From Bdellovibrio sp. ZAP7 (GTDB lineage: Bacteria > Bacteroidota > Bacteroidia > Flavobacteriales > Flavobacteriaceae), in assembly GCA_943324165.2 (NCBI GenBank), contig CALPKO020000048.1, positions 1-7,856 of the forward strand: DNA of 7,856 nt, read 5' to 3'. The notes below the pieces were generated by a model. The model saw nothing but the letters and a program-made list of their open reading frames with translations, did not search any database and was not told the DNA's origin. The translations under genes and the position numbers were made by a program. Below, in pieces: positions 1 to 5,792 of this stretch. Numbering within the stretch: position 1 is the first letter of the stretch; every line of letters starts with the position of its first letter.

Positions 1-539
1 AAAAAGTAGCCATTTCTCGTTTGGGTTCTGGCTCCCAATTGATGGCTTTTGTGAATGCAAAAAATCAAAATTGGAACAGTGAAAATCTTACATTTGAAAT
101 AGTAAATACGATTGACGGAGCAGTTGAAAGTTTGACCAATGGCAAATCTGACTATTTTATGTGGGAAAAATTCATGACCAAACCACTCGTCGATAAAGGT
201 ATTTTTAGAAAAATAGGCGAATGTCCAACGCCTTGGCCTTGTTTTGTGATTGCTGTTCGTGAGGAAGTCTTGAAAAATGACTTTGAAACCATTTCAAAAA
301 TACTTGACATTATAAATTTACAAACCTTAGAATTCAAATCCATCAATAATATTGATATTGTTTTGGCGAATCATTTCAATCAAAAAACAGAAGATATTCA
401 AGAATGGTTGTCGTTGACAGCATGGTCACAAAACAACTTATCTGAAGAAACGTTAAACAAAATTCAAAATCAACTCTTTGACCTGAAAATTATTGATAAA
501 AAAGGTACTTTTGCCGAAATCGTTTACAACAAACTGTAG
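1..539 (+). CDS. Periplasmic-binding-protein-like substrate-binding protein (C-terminal part, 5' end outside window)
   Basis: The reading frame is open from the left edge (codons start at base 3) to a TAG at 537-539, giving 178 codons of a gene whose start lies outside the window. The fragment begins KVAISRLGSGSQLMAF, a lobe-boundary motif typical of type 2 periplasmic-binding folds of the NMT1/THI5-like group. It continues with DGAVESL, DYFMWEKFMTKPLVDKG and a CPTPWPCFVIAVR segment. From memory this combination matches a Bacteroidetes family related to the Ca3427-like binding proteins, whose ligand is unknown and whose members often lack an export signal; the N-terminus is not visible here, so location cannot be judged. 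Family assignment is moderately sure, ligand unknown. The transglutaminase-like gene starts 18 bp downstream on the same strand, so the two may be cotranscribed. A TTG at 21 is only an internal codon, because coding similarity continues upstream of it. Confidence 0.8.
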   Translation, partial: KVAISRLGSGSQLMAFVNAKNQNWNSENLTFEIVNTIDGAVESLTNGKSDYFMWEKFMTKPLVDKGIFRKIGECPTPWPCFVIAVREEVLKNDFETISKILDIINLQTLEFKSINNIDIVLANHFNQKTEDIQEWLSLTAWSQNNLSEETLNKIQNQLFDLKIIDKKGTFAEIVYNKL

Positions 540-557
540 CACTTTTTTTCGGTCAAA

Positions 558-1490
558 ATGATAAATTTAAAAAGTATCGATTACAAGCTTCTCAAAGACA
601 AACTTCAAGTAAAAAAACCTTGGGATCATGTTATCATTTTTGCTCTAAATTTTCTTATTACCATTCCAATTTTCATCATTCTGCACCAAAATATTGTTGA
701 TCCAAATTGGTATTTTTCTTTGGACAGGATATTACTTTTTCTAGCAATTTTAGCGTTCAATCAATTAGTTTTAAGGGCTTTAAGAACGATTCTGATAGTT
801 TGTATTTTTCTATATTTAATCGCTCTTGTTTACGGAAGTATTTTTGGAAATTATGGTTTTTCAACTGTAGCAGAAAATTATCGCTCGATGATGTATTCTA
901 TGGCAGAAGACCCAAATCCGCAAGATATTTTTATCTCCAAATTGCTGCCATTTCCAAACAAAAATAAAATCCTGGAGTCCATAAATTTCGACAACCCAAG
1001 AGTTAGAAATTTTGCACTTTCTGCCACGGTCAAAAATTTCAGAGATACGAAAGGGTTTTATCAATTCCGAACAAAAATACAATGTCTAGCAGTTTTTAAA
1101 GAAATCAATGAACGCTGGAATTACGTAAACGACCCAAAAGGGCAAGAATATATTGCCAAGGCGAGCGAGTCGGTTCAACATTTTTCGGGAGATTGCGACG
1201 ATCATGCCATTTTAATGGCTGCTTGTGTTCGGGCAATTGGCGGAACTCCGCGCATCATAAATACTGGAAATCATCTTTATCCTGAGATTTTGATTGGCAC
1301 CAAAAGCGATTTCGAATCCATCCATTACCTCATTAAAGAAGTGCTTTTTAAAAAGGAAAGTAACAACAAAAAGATCAATTACCACATCGACGAACGCGGA
1401 CAAATTTGGCTAAATCTCGATTATACTGGCAAATATCCGGGAGCTCCTTTTCTGTCCGAAGAAATTTTAGGTGAATTGACTTTGTATTGA
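558..1490 (+). CDS. Membrane-anchored transglutaminase-like (cysteine protease fold) protein
   Basis: A 310-residue protein. The N-terminal third is hydrophobic: one membrane segment at about residues 24-44 and a long hydrophobic stretch at about 57-94 that could hold one or two more helices. The rest is soluble and contains a transglutaminase-like core. The visible catalytic triad is Cys213 in GDCDDHAILMAA, His239 in NTGNHLYPEI, and Asp288 in WLNLDYT, the usual order for this superfamily. Family members are peptidases, amidases or cross-linking enzymes; the substrate here cannot be predicted. The side of the membrane on which the domain lies is uncertain. The ATG at 558 follows the previous stop by 18 bp and has no clear Shine-Dalgarno, which is normal for Bacteroidetes. 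It probably shares a transcript with the upstream binding-protein-like gene. All triad residues are present, so the enzyme is probably active. Confidence 0.85.
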   Translation: MINLKSIDYKLLKDKLQVKKPWDHVIIFALNFLITIPIFIILHQNIVDPNWYFSLDRILLFLAILAFNQLVLRALRTILIVCIFLYLIALVYGSIFGNYGFSTVAENYRSMMYSMAEDPNPQDIFISKLLPFPNKNKILESINFDNPRVRNFALSATVKNFRDTKGFYQFRTKIQCLAVFKEINERWNYVNDPKGQEYIAKASESVQHFSGDCDDHAILMAACVRAIGGTPRIINTGNHLYPEILIGTKSDFESIHYLIKEVLFKKESNNKKINYHIDERGQIWLNLDYTGKYPGAPFLSEEILGELTLY

Positions 1491-1525
1491 TTTTTTGAAT
1501 CACAACACTAATTTCAAATCAAATT

Positions 1526-1598
1526 AAGTCCCGCTTTCCTTCCAAATCTTTTCTAGCTTTGAATGCTAGAAAAGGATTTTCCATACAATCGGGGATAA
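1526..1598. repeat. Flavobacterium-type dispersed intergenic repeat, folded element
   Basis: The element lies between two convergent genes. It is bounded by CCCG (1530-1533) and CGGG (1590-1593), which can pair as an outer stem. Inside is a hairpin whose arms TTTTCTAGC (1549-1557) and GCTAGAAAA (1565-1573) pair perfectly over 9 bp with a 7-nt loop. Read on the minus strand it goes CCCCGAT, then GGAAAATCCTTTT, then the hairpin, then AAAAGAT, GGAAAGCGGGACT. That order resembles, from memory, a repeat scattered between genes in Flavobacterium genomes, with conserved ends and a variable centre. Only one copy is in this window, so repetitiveness is recalled knowledge and not shown here. Boundaries are approximate. 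Confidence 0.6.
1544..1579. terminator. Hairpin between convergent genes, possible bidirectional terminator
   Basis: A 9-bp perfect stem (1549-1557 with 1565-1573) around the loop TTTGAAT is extended by C1548-G1574 and, after a single bulged G1575, by four A/T pairs (1544-1547 with 1576-1579). It sits 54 bp after the transglutaminase stop and about 50 bp after the kinase stop on the other strand. This is the position expected for a shared transcription stop. There is no long T tract on either strand, so it may act as an RNA 3'-end stabiliser and not as a classical terminator. It is the core of the repeat-like element. Confidence 0.4.
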
Positions 1599-1630
1599 TT
1601 CACCCATTTACGACTGCGAATTAACTCCGC

Positions 1631-2941
1631 TTAATCAATAAATTTCTTATAGTTATTTGTATCAACCCTGGCTTTTAAATCATGAAGTAAATTATATAAA
1701 CCAAAAAACGTTCTATTGATATAAATAAAATGTTCCGAACCACGGTTGCCATTCATTTTTTTGAGTTGCGAATCTTTGGTCAACTTTTCACCTAATTCAG
1801 CAATTTGCTCAAAAAAATCATCATCAGAGAAATCAAAAAATGCTCCATGAAATGGTTTTGTAAACAACGATAAAAGACCGTGAAATAATTCTGTGAAATA
1901 AGCAATTTCTTTCGGAGAATCATCTTTGCGCAAAATTTCTAATTGGTACATTTTTTCGGAAAACAAAACCGGATTATCAATAATGTCTGGCACCGACAAT
2001 TCAAAATAGGGAAAATAAAAAGAATCAGGAACTTTTTTTATGCAACCAAAATCAATTGCTATCAGATTTCTCTCATTATCAATCAAGAAATTTCCGGGAT
2101 GCGGATCTGCGTGAACTTGTCGCAAACCATGCATTTGAAACATATAGAAATCCCATAGCGCTTGACCCAATTTGTCTCCTTCTTTTCTATCGGTGTTGTG
2201 AGCGGTAAATTCAGACAAATGCTCCCCTTCCATCCAATCCATCGTAATGGTTTTTTTAGAAGAAAGTTCAGGATAATATTTTGGGAATTTCAAATTTGGA
2301 ATATTTACACACGCTTGTGAAATAGCAATTCCTTGTTCGATTTCTAATTCGTAATCGGTTTCTTCGAGCAATTTAAACTCAACTTCTTTGAAATACCTTT
2401 CAGAATCTTTGCCTTGAAGGTTGAACATTTTAATGGCAAACGGTTTTACGATTGCTAAATCTGAACTGATACTTTCCGCTACGCCAGGATATTGGATTTT
2501 CACAGCAAGATTTTTCCCGTCTTTGGTTGCTTTATGTACCTGACCGATACTGGCAGCATTTACAGAATCTGGCGTAAACGAATCGTATATTGTTTCAGGA
2601 TATTCTCCCAAGTATTTTTTAAAAGTTTTTCTGACCAATGGCGCAGACAATGGTGGAACTGAAAATTGCGCCAAAGAAAATTTTTCAACATAAGCTTTAG
2701 GCATAATATTTTTGTCCATGCTCAACATTTGCGCTACTTTTAACGCGCTTCCCTTTAAATTCTTCAGGCCATCATATATGTCTTCCGCATTATTTTCGTT
2801 TAATTTTTCTTTGGTCAAAGATGGATTAATCATCTTTTCACCATAATACGCAACATAATTTCCTCCAACTTTAAAACCTGTTTTTACCAATTGTCCGGCA
2901 CGTTCGATTTTTGTGGTTGGAATTTTGTCTAATGTTTTCAT
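1631..2941 (-). CDS. ABC1/AarF/UbiB-family atypical kinase-like protein
   Basis: A 436-residue protein of the ABC1 (AarF/UbiB/COQ8) atypical kinase family. Visible motifs are: KVAQ at 68-71 in the place of the family's KxGQ motif; an A-rich nucleotide loop NAASIGQVHKA at 128-138; the ATP-contact Lys148 in LAVK; a glutamate-rich EETDYELE at 193-200; the catalytic loop VHADPHPGN at 276-284 with Asp279 and Asn284; and the metal-binding DFG at 297-299. Members act as ATPases or kinases linked to isoprenoid-quinone and lipid metabolism. The actual target here is unknown, and this lineage is expected to use menaquinone. Unlike E. coli UbiB there are no C-terminal membrane helices, so it is probably soluble or peripheral. 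It lies 51 bp downstream of a TetR-like gene on the same strand, which implies an operon. The ATG is preceded by a small hairpin (2949-2966) that may affect its translation. Confidence 0.92.
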   Translation of the reverse strand: MKTLDKIPTTKIERAGQLVKTGFKVGGNYVAYYGEKMINPSLTKEKLNENNAEDIYDGLKNLKGSALKVAQMLSMDKNIMPKAYVEKFSLAQFSVPPLSAPLVRKTFKKYLGEYPETIYDSFTPDSVNAASIGQVHKATKDGKNLAVKIQYPGVAESISSDLAIVKPFAIKMFNLQGKDSERYFKEVEFKLLEETDYELEIEQGIAISQACVNIPNLKFPKYYPELSSKKTITMDWMEGEHLSEFTAHNTDRKEGDKLGQALWDFYMFQMHGLRQVHADPHPGNFLIDNERNLIAIDFGCIKKVPDSFYFPYFELSVPDIIDNPVLFSEKMYQLEILRKDDSPKEIAYFTELFHGLLSLFTKPFHGAFFDFSDDDFFEQIAELGEKLTKDSQLKKMNGNRGSEHFIYINRTFFGLYNLLHDLKARVDTNNYKKFID

Positions 2942-2992
2942 TTATTTAGCATTTTTTGAGAAATGCAAAGTCTTTTTTTTTTGAATAATAAA

Positions 2993-3667
2993 TTATCGCA
3001 TTTTACTTTCTTTCCACAAAAATTTCCCTAAATCAAATAAACTCTCTAAAGGTTTTGTGTCTAATAAATCTACAACCGTATTGACAGATTTCTCGATAAT
3101 GATGTCTGTTTTTTCAAAACCTTTTGATCTGTCATCTAACCAAAACTTCAAAATAAACAAAAATTGAATCCAAGCGCCTTCAGAAAAAATTGGTTGGGTT
3201 ATTTTAGATACTTTATTGTCGTTTTCTGAAGTGCTGGTTTGCATTATATCAAGAACAAAATCTTTAAAGCGGTTGCGCAATTGTTTTAGCTGTTTTAAAT
3301 TTTTCATCCCTTCTTTATTTTCTTCTAAAGAAAAAACAACATAACTCCTGTTTAAGGTTAAAATCTCAAACATGGTGAAATATAAAGTCAGCAGCTTATT
3401 TTTGTCGGTATAGGAAAAGTAATTTTCGTCTTTTTCAATTGTTGTTACGGCATTTTCGAAAAACTTCACCCAAATGGATTCTTTTACTGCATCTAAAGAA
3501 CCGTAAAAGCTATAAAAATCAGCTTCTTCGATATGGTTGTTTTTACAAAACACGTACACATTTTTTGTATTGTGATTGTTTTCTAAAACATCATTCATAT
3601 AAAAACCGATGATTTTATCTTCATCTAAAAGTGTTTTTTCTTCTTTAACTTTCTTTGTTGTTGCCAT
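2993..3667 (-). CDS. Divergent TetR-like transcriptional regulator
   Basis: A 224-residue, largely helical protein. Residues about 16-66 align by eye with a TetR DNA-binding domain: a first helix around IIGFYMNDVLEN, then KNVYVFCKNNHIEEADFYSFYG in the place of the usual helix-turn-helix ending in LYxHF, then a helix SLDAVKESIW. The remainder (about 70-215) looks like the ligand-binding and dimerisation domain. The N-terminus (MATTKKVKEEK) is a lysine-rich leader. The helix-turn-helix is divergent, so DNA binding is inferred and not certain. It is the first gene of a likely two-gene unit with the ABC1 kinase-like gene. A 10-bp inverted repeat lies in its upstream region, which fits autoregulation. 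The inducer is unknown. Confidence 0.75.
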   Translation of the reverse strand: MATTKKVKEEKTLLDEDKIIGFYMNDVLENNHNTKNVYVFCKNNHIEEADFYSFYGSLDAVKESIWVKFFENAVTTIEKDENYFSYTDKNKLLTLYFTMFEILTLNRSYVVFSLEENKEGMKNLKQLKQLRNRFKDFVLDIMQTSTSENDNKVSKITQPIFSEGAWIQFLFILKFWLDDRSKGFEKTDIIIEKSVNTVVDLLDTKPLESLFDLGKFLWKESKMR

Positions 3668-3691
3668 TACAAAATGATTTTAAATTTGCTG

Positions 3692-3699
3692 TAAAGATA
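3692..3699 (-). promoter_or_regulatory. Possible -7 box of the TetR-like/ABC1 operon
   Basis: On the minus strand this reads TATCTTTA, seven of eight matches to the Bacteroidetes -7 consensus TAnnTTTG. Transcription from it would begin near 3686 and give a leader of about 18 nt before the ATG at 3667. No clear TTTG -33 box stands at the usual distance, so the call is weak. Confidence 0.3.
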
Positions 3700-3703
3700 T
3701 TGC

Positions 3704-3737
3704 TTTGTTTAATTATATTACGAAATCATTAAACAAA
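3704..3737. promoter_or_regulatory. Inverted repeat, candidate operator for the TetR-like regulator
   Basis: The arms TTTGTTTAAT (3704-3713) and ATTAAACAAA (3728-3737) are perfect reverse complements over 10 bp, separated by 14 bp. They lie 37-70 bp upstream of the TetR-like start codon, around the expected -33 region. TetR-family proteins commonly repress their own promoter through such symmetric sites. The arms are AT-rich in an AT-rich genome, so chance cannot be excluded. Assignment to this regulator is inference. Confidence 0.4.
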
Positions 3738-3771
3738 AATTTGTTAAATTTTAAAAAGTAGATTGGTCGAA

Positions 3772-4185
3772 TTAAAATTTTCTAGATAAATAATCTTGTA
3801 GTAAAATTGTAGCTGCAATTTCATCAATCAAAGCTTTGTTTTGACGTTGCTTTTTTTTCAAACCGCTGTCAATCATTGTTTGGAAAGCCATTTTTGAGGT
3901 AAACCGTTCATCTACTTTTTCCAATGGAATTAAAGGAAATGTTTGTCCGAATTTTTCAATAAATTTTTCGATTATTTCGGCACTTTCAGAGGGCTGACCA
4001 TTCATTTGTTTTGGTTCGCCAACAAGCACTCGTTCCACTTTTTCTGTAGTAAAATATTGTTTTAAGAAATCAAACAAATCGCCTGTCGGAATGGTTGTTA
4101 ATCCAGAAGCGATGATTTTCATCTCGTCGGTAACTGCTATTCCTGTTCGCTTTGCGCCGTAATCAATTGCTAAAACTCTTGGCAT
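3772..4185 (-). CDS. ruvX: RuvX/YqgF putative Holliday junction resolvase
   Basis: A 137-residue protein with an RNase H-like fold, matching the usual length of the YqgF/RuvX family. It starts MPRVLAIDYGAKRTGIA, carrying the first acidic metal ligand Asp8. Further conserved acidic positions are Glu57 in LVGEPK, Asp92-Glu93 in VDERFTS, and Asp121-Glu122 in ALIDEIAA. Family members are proposed to cut Holliday junctions or to process the 5' end of pre-16S rRNA; the sequence does not say which. An in-frame ATG seven codons upstream (4206) is possible, but homologues begin at the MPR(V/I)LAIDYG segment, and the candidate -7 box at 4218-4225 would leave almost no leader for the upstream start. It appears to be transcribed alone, with its own promoter and 104 bp before the next gene. 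Confidence 0.93.
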   Translation of the reverse strand: MPRVLAIDYGAKRTGIAVTDEMKIIASGLTTIPTGDLFDFLKQYFTTEKVERVLVGEPKQMNGQPSESAEIIEKFIEKFGQTFPLIPLEKVDERFTSKMAFQTMIDSGLKKKQRQNKALIDEIAATILLQDYLSRKF

Positions 4186-4217
4186 TATATTTTTTTGATT
4201 GTACAATATTTATCAAA

Positions 4218-4225
4218 CAAAGGTA
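4218..4225 (-). promoter_or_regulatory. -7 promoter box of ruvX
   Basis: On the minus strand this reads TACCTTTG, a full match to the Bacteroidetes -7 consensus TAnnTTTG. Initiation would fall near 4211, giving a leader of about 26 nt to the ATG at 4185. A TTTG at 4237-4240 (minus strand) is closer than the usual -33 spacing, so the upstream element is unclear. Confidence 0.5.
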
Positions 4226-4241
4226 ATTGTTTTAACCAAAA

Positions 4242-4263
4242 AAATCCTTGAAGAGGAGGATTT
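4242..4263 (-). terminator. Probable weak intrinsic terminator of the 64-residue membrane protein gene
   Basis: On the minus strand AAATCCT pairs with AGGATTT across an 8-nt loop, and the 3' arm runs into a tract of seven T residues (complement of the A run at 4238-4244). It lies about 100 bp past the stop of the small membrane protein gene and just before the ruvX promoter box, so it would insulate the two genes. The 7-bp stem has only two G/C pairs, so it is weak. Confidence 0.4.
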
Positions 4264-4365
4264 AAGTTTGGTGCTGAAAGAAAAGTAATTCAACATCTTG
4301 AGAAAAGCAATCTGACTAACATTATATGAATGAAATCCAAAAGCAAGAATTAATGACAAATATAC

Positions 4366-4560
4366 TTATGATTCATCTTTGGTTGTTTTGACCAATCCAA
4401 TTCCCGAAATAAAAAACACAACTCCTAATACACCATAAATAATTAAAGATTTGACATCGCGATTACTACCGTTAGTTGTAGAAAAAACTATTGCCGTGTA
4501 AATCAATCCACCAAGACCTAAAAGCGTTAAAATGGCGCCGAACATCCTTTTTAAATTCAT
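4366..4560 (-). CDS. Small two-helix membrane protein of unknown function
   Basis: A 64-residue protein with a basic N-terminus (MNLKRM), a first membrane helix at about 7-27, a short polar connection rich in Ser, Asn and Asp at 28-37, a second helix at about 38-58 containing GVLGVVFFISGIGL, and a charged tail KTTKDES. The glycine-rich helices and the hairpin layout suggest an inner-membrane protein with both ends in the cytoplasm, following the positive-inside rule. Similar short proteins with a VKSLIIYGVLG-like segment are familiar from Flavobacterium genomes, but I know of no assigned role. It stands alone, with 159 bp to ruvX downstream. I saw no clear promoter box upstream. Confidence 0.75.
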   Translation of the reverse strand: MNLKRMFGAILTLLGLGGLIYTAIVFSTTNGSNRDVKSLIIYGVLGVVFFISGIGLVKTTKDES

Positions 4561-4710
4561 AATATAGTTTTTAAATCACTTAAAATTAAAGTGCTAAGAT
4601 GAGGAATCTACTGCCAAGTAATTTACATATTTACTTAAAAAAGTTATGATATTTTTGCAGAAAACAAGATGTTTCGTTGTGTTTATAAAAACATTTTTTT
4701 ACTGGAAAAC
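4561..4710. other. Gene-free spacer with short inverted repeats
   Basis: No open frame worth calling was found. The spacer contains short imperfect inverted repeats, the clearest being AAGTAA (4616-4621) with TTACTT (4631-4636), and a TATTTTTG on the plus strand at 4650-4657 that matches the -7 consensus but faces no plus-strand gene. It presumably holds the promoter of the small membrane protein gene, which I could not locate. Confidence 0.4.
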
Positions 4711-4744
4711 AAAAAAAAGAGTCCGAATAAATCCGAACTCTTTT
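4711..4744 (-). terminator. Strong intrinsic terminator of the coiled-coil membrane protein gene
   Basis: On the minus strand AAAAGAGT pairs perfectly with ACTCTTTT. The stem continues inward through TCGGA and TTCGG with two G-T wobbles to a 4-nt loop, and a run of T residues (complement of the A run at 4711-4718) follows. It begins 22 bp after the gene's stop codon. A shorter TTTT run follows on the plus strand, so weak bidirectional action is possible. Confidence 0.85.
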
Positions 4745-4765
4745 CAAAATAATAACCTTAAAAAA

Positions 4766-5656
4766 CTATCTTAAACTGAAACTCGTTTTAGAAACCAAAT
4801 CGCTTTTGTCAAATATATTTACAAAATAGGTTCCCCTTTCGAAGTCCTTGCCTTTTCCATCTAAAAATTCACAAACATCAACTGATTTTCCGTCATAGCT
4901 TACTTTAGTTGTAAAACTATATGTCAGCGAAGTTTCACCAAAATTTTCGGTTTGTTTATCGCCCAAAACATTGTTTTTAGCATCAATTATTTGGACAAAA
5001 TAAGTTTTATCTCCTGATTTTGTAACAACATTTGCTGCGATAGAAAAACAAACTTTCAATTTATCAGCGCGACTTGCTTTGTCTGTATCAATTTGTTTAC
5101 CTGAACTTCTTTGCTTGATAGCTTGTGTCCGTAAATTCATTACCACTAATTTTGAAGCTTTTTCAACCGTTTTAGCCAAATTTTCATTTTGAACCACCAG
5201 TGTATCGTTGAATTTCTTTTGTTCTCCTAAAACTAAAATTGTACTATCCCGTTGAACAGTTAAAGTTTCATTGGCTTTTTTAAGATTTTCGTTTTCTGCA
5301 ACTAGCGACTTCATTTTTGATTGTAAAGCAACAAATTGGGACCTGTATTTTCTTAAAGAAGCTGTATCTCCTTTAGATTTTTTTAAATCAGAAATTAAAT
5401 TGATTACTTTTTCACGTTCTGCAATCAAATCGTCTGAAAGCGCTGTTTTGTCCTCTATGGCTTTATCATAAGTAGTTTTTAGAATTGCAAGAGAATCTAA
5501 AACATTGTCTTTTTCAGATTTTACGGTCAACAATTCAGTGTCGACTGCTTTTGCATCTTTTGTCATTTTGAAAATGTAGGCTAAACTTCCTAACAGCAAA
5601 AGTGCTAGCACAACAACAACTGCTTTCAAACTCGAATTACTTTTTTGATTTTCCAT
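4766..5656 (-). CDS. Membrane-anchored coiled-coil protein with C-terminal beta-rich domain
   Basis: A 296-residue protein of unknown function. After a short polar N-terminus (MENQKSNSSLK) comes one membrane helix at about 11-29. Residues about 34-168 are rich in Lys, Glu, Leu and Asn with heptad-like spacing and form a long coiled coil. Residues about 195-296 look like a compact beta-strand domain (SIAANVVTKSGDKTYFVQIID, then LTYSFTTKVSYDG, then GTYFVNIFD). No lipobox is present, so it is probably held by the uncleaved helix with the coiled coil and C-terminal domain in the periplasm. Two cysteines, Cys203 and Cys262, both in the C-terminal domain, could form a disulfide there. Similar Bacteroidetes proteins are often labelled ParA-like or chromosome partitioning by coiled-coil similarity only; no ATPase motif is present here. 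It is monocistronic, ending at a strong terminator, and diverges from the arginase-family gene. Confidence 0.8.
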   Translation of the reverse strand: MENQKSNSSLKAVVVVLALLLLGSLAYIFKMTKDAKAVDTELLTVKSEKDNVLDSLAILKTTYDKAIEDKTALSDDLIAEREKVINLISDLKKSKGDTASLRKYRSQFVALQSKMKSLVAENENLKKANETLTVQRDSTILVLGEQKKFNDTLVVQNENLAKTVEKASKLVVMNLRTQAIKQRSSGKQIDTDKASRADKLKVCFSIAANVVTKSGDKTYFVQIIDAKNNVLGDKQTENFGETSLTYSFTTKVSYDGKSVDVCEFLDGKGKDFERGTYFVNIFDKSDLVSKTSFSLR

Positions 5657-5706
5657 AGATTTAAAATTTTAATTTAAATATTGAGCTGTTTAGATTATTT
5701 TACAAA

Positions 5707-5714
5707 CAAATTTA
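5707..5714 (-). promoter_or_regulatory. -7 promoter box of the coiled-coil membrane protein gene
   Basis: On the minus strand this reads TAAATTTG, a full match to the Bacteroidetes -7 consensus TAnnTTTG. Initiation near 5700 would give a leader of about 44 nt. No TTG stands at the usual -33 position; the palindrome at 5726-5737 occupies that region instead. Confidence 0.45.
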
Positions 5715-5725
5715 AAAATTTAACG

Positions 5726-5737
5726 GTGCTCGAGCAC
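5726..5737. promoter_or_regulatory. 12-bp perfect palindrome in a divergent promoter region, candidate operator
   Basis: GTGCTCGAGCAC is a perfect palindrome, strikingly G/C-rich (8 of 12) in a surrounding region that is almost all A and T. It lies between two divergent genes, about -26 to -37 relative to the predicted leftward start and about -44 to -55 relative to the predicted rightward start. This placement fits a dimeric regulator acting on one or both promoters. No cognate regulator gene is adjacent, and the binding protein is unknown. Confidence 0.5.
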
Positions 5738-5766
5738 ATAATTAACGAAAGTTTATAGTTTTATAT

Positions 5767-5774
5767 TATTTTTG
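5767..5774 (+). promoter_or_regulatory. -7 promoter box of the arginase-family gene
   Basis: TATTTTTG is a full match to the Bacteroidetes -7 consensus TAnnTTTG. Initiation near 5781 would give a short leader of about 12 nt before the ATG at 5793. This argues against the in-frame TTG at 5772 as the start codon. No clear -33 TTTG was seen. Confidence 0.5.
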
Positions 5775-5792
5775 TGGAAATTTAATTTTCTG

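Noticed and set aside
21..23. TTG as start of the first gene
   Set aside because: The same frame continues to the left edge with family-typical residues (KVAISR), so this is an internal codon of a gene cut by the window.
707..967. Plus-strand 86-codon frame within the transglutaminase gene
   Set aside because: It overlaps a gene with clear catalytic motifs, and its composition is that of a shifted frame.
4186..4206. Upstream ATG for ruvX adding seven residues
   Set aside because: The family starts at the MPRVLAIDYG segment, and the promoter box at 4218-4225 would leave about 5 nt of leader for the upstream start.
4650..4744. Possible small plus-strand RNA from the TATTTTTG at 4650-4657 to the hairpin at 4711-4744
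   Set aside because: A single -7 match without a -33 box is expected by chance in AT-rich DNA, and the hairpin is explained as the terminator of the minus-strand gene.
5772..5792. TTG start for the arginase-family gene
   Set aside because: It overlaps the predicted -7 box and is not an ATG; the ATG at 5793 begins the natural MEKLNPFTL sequence.
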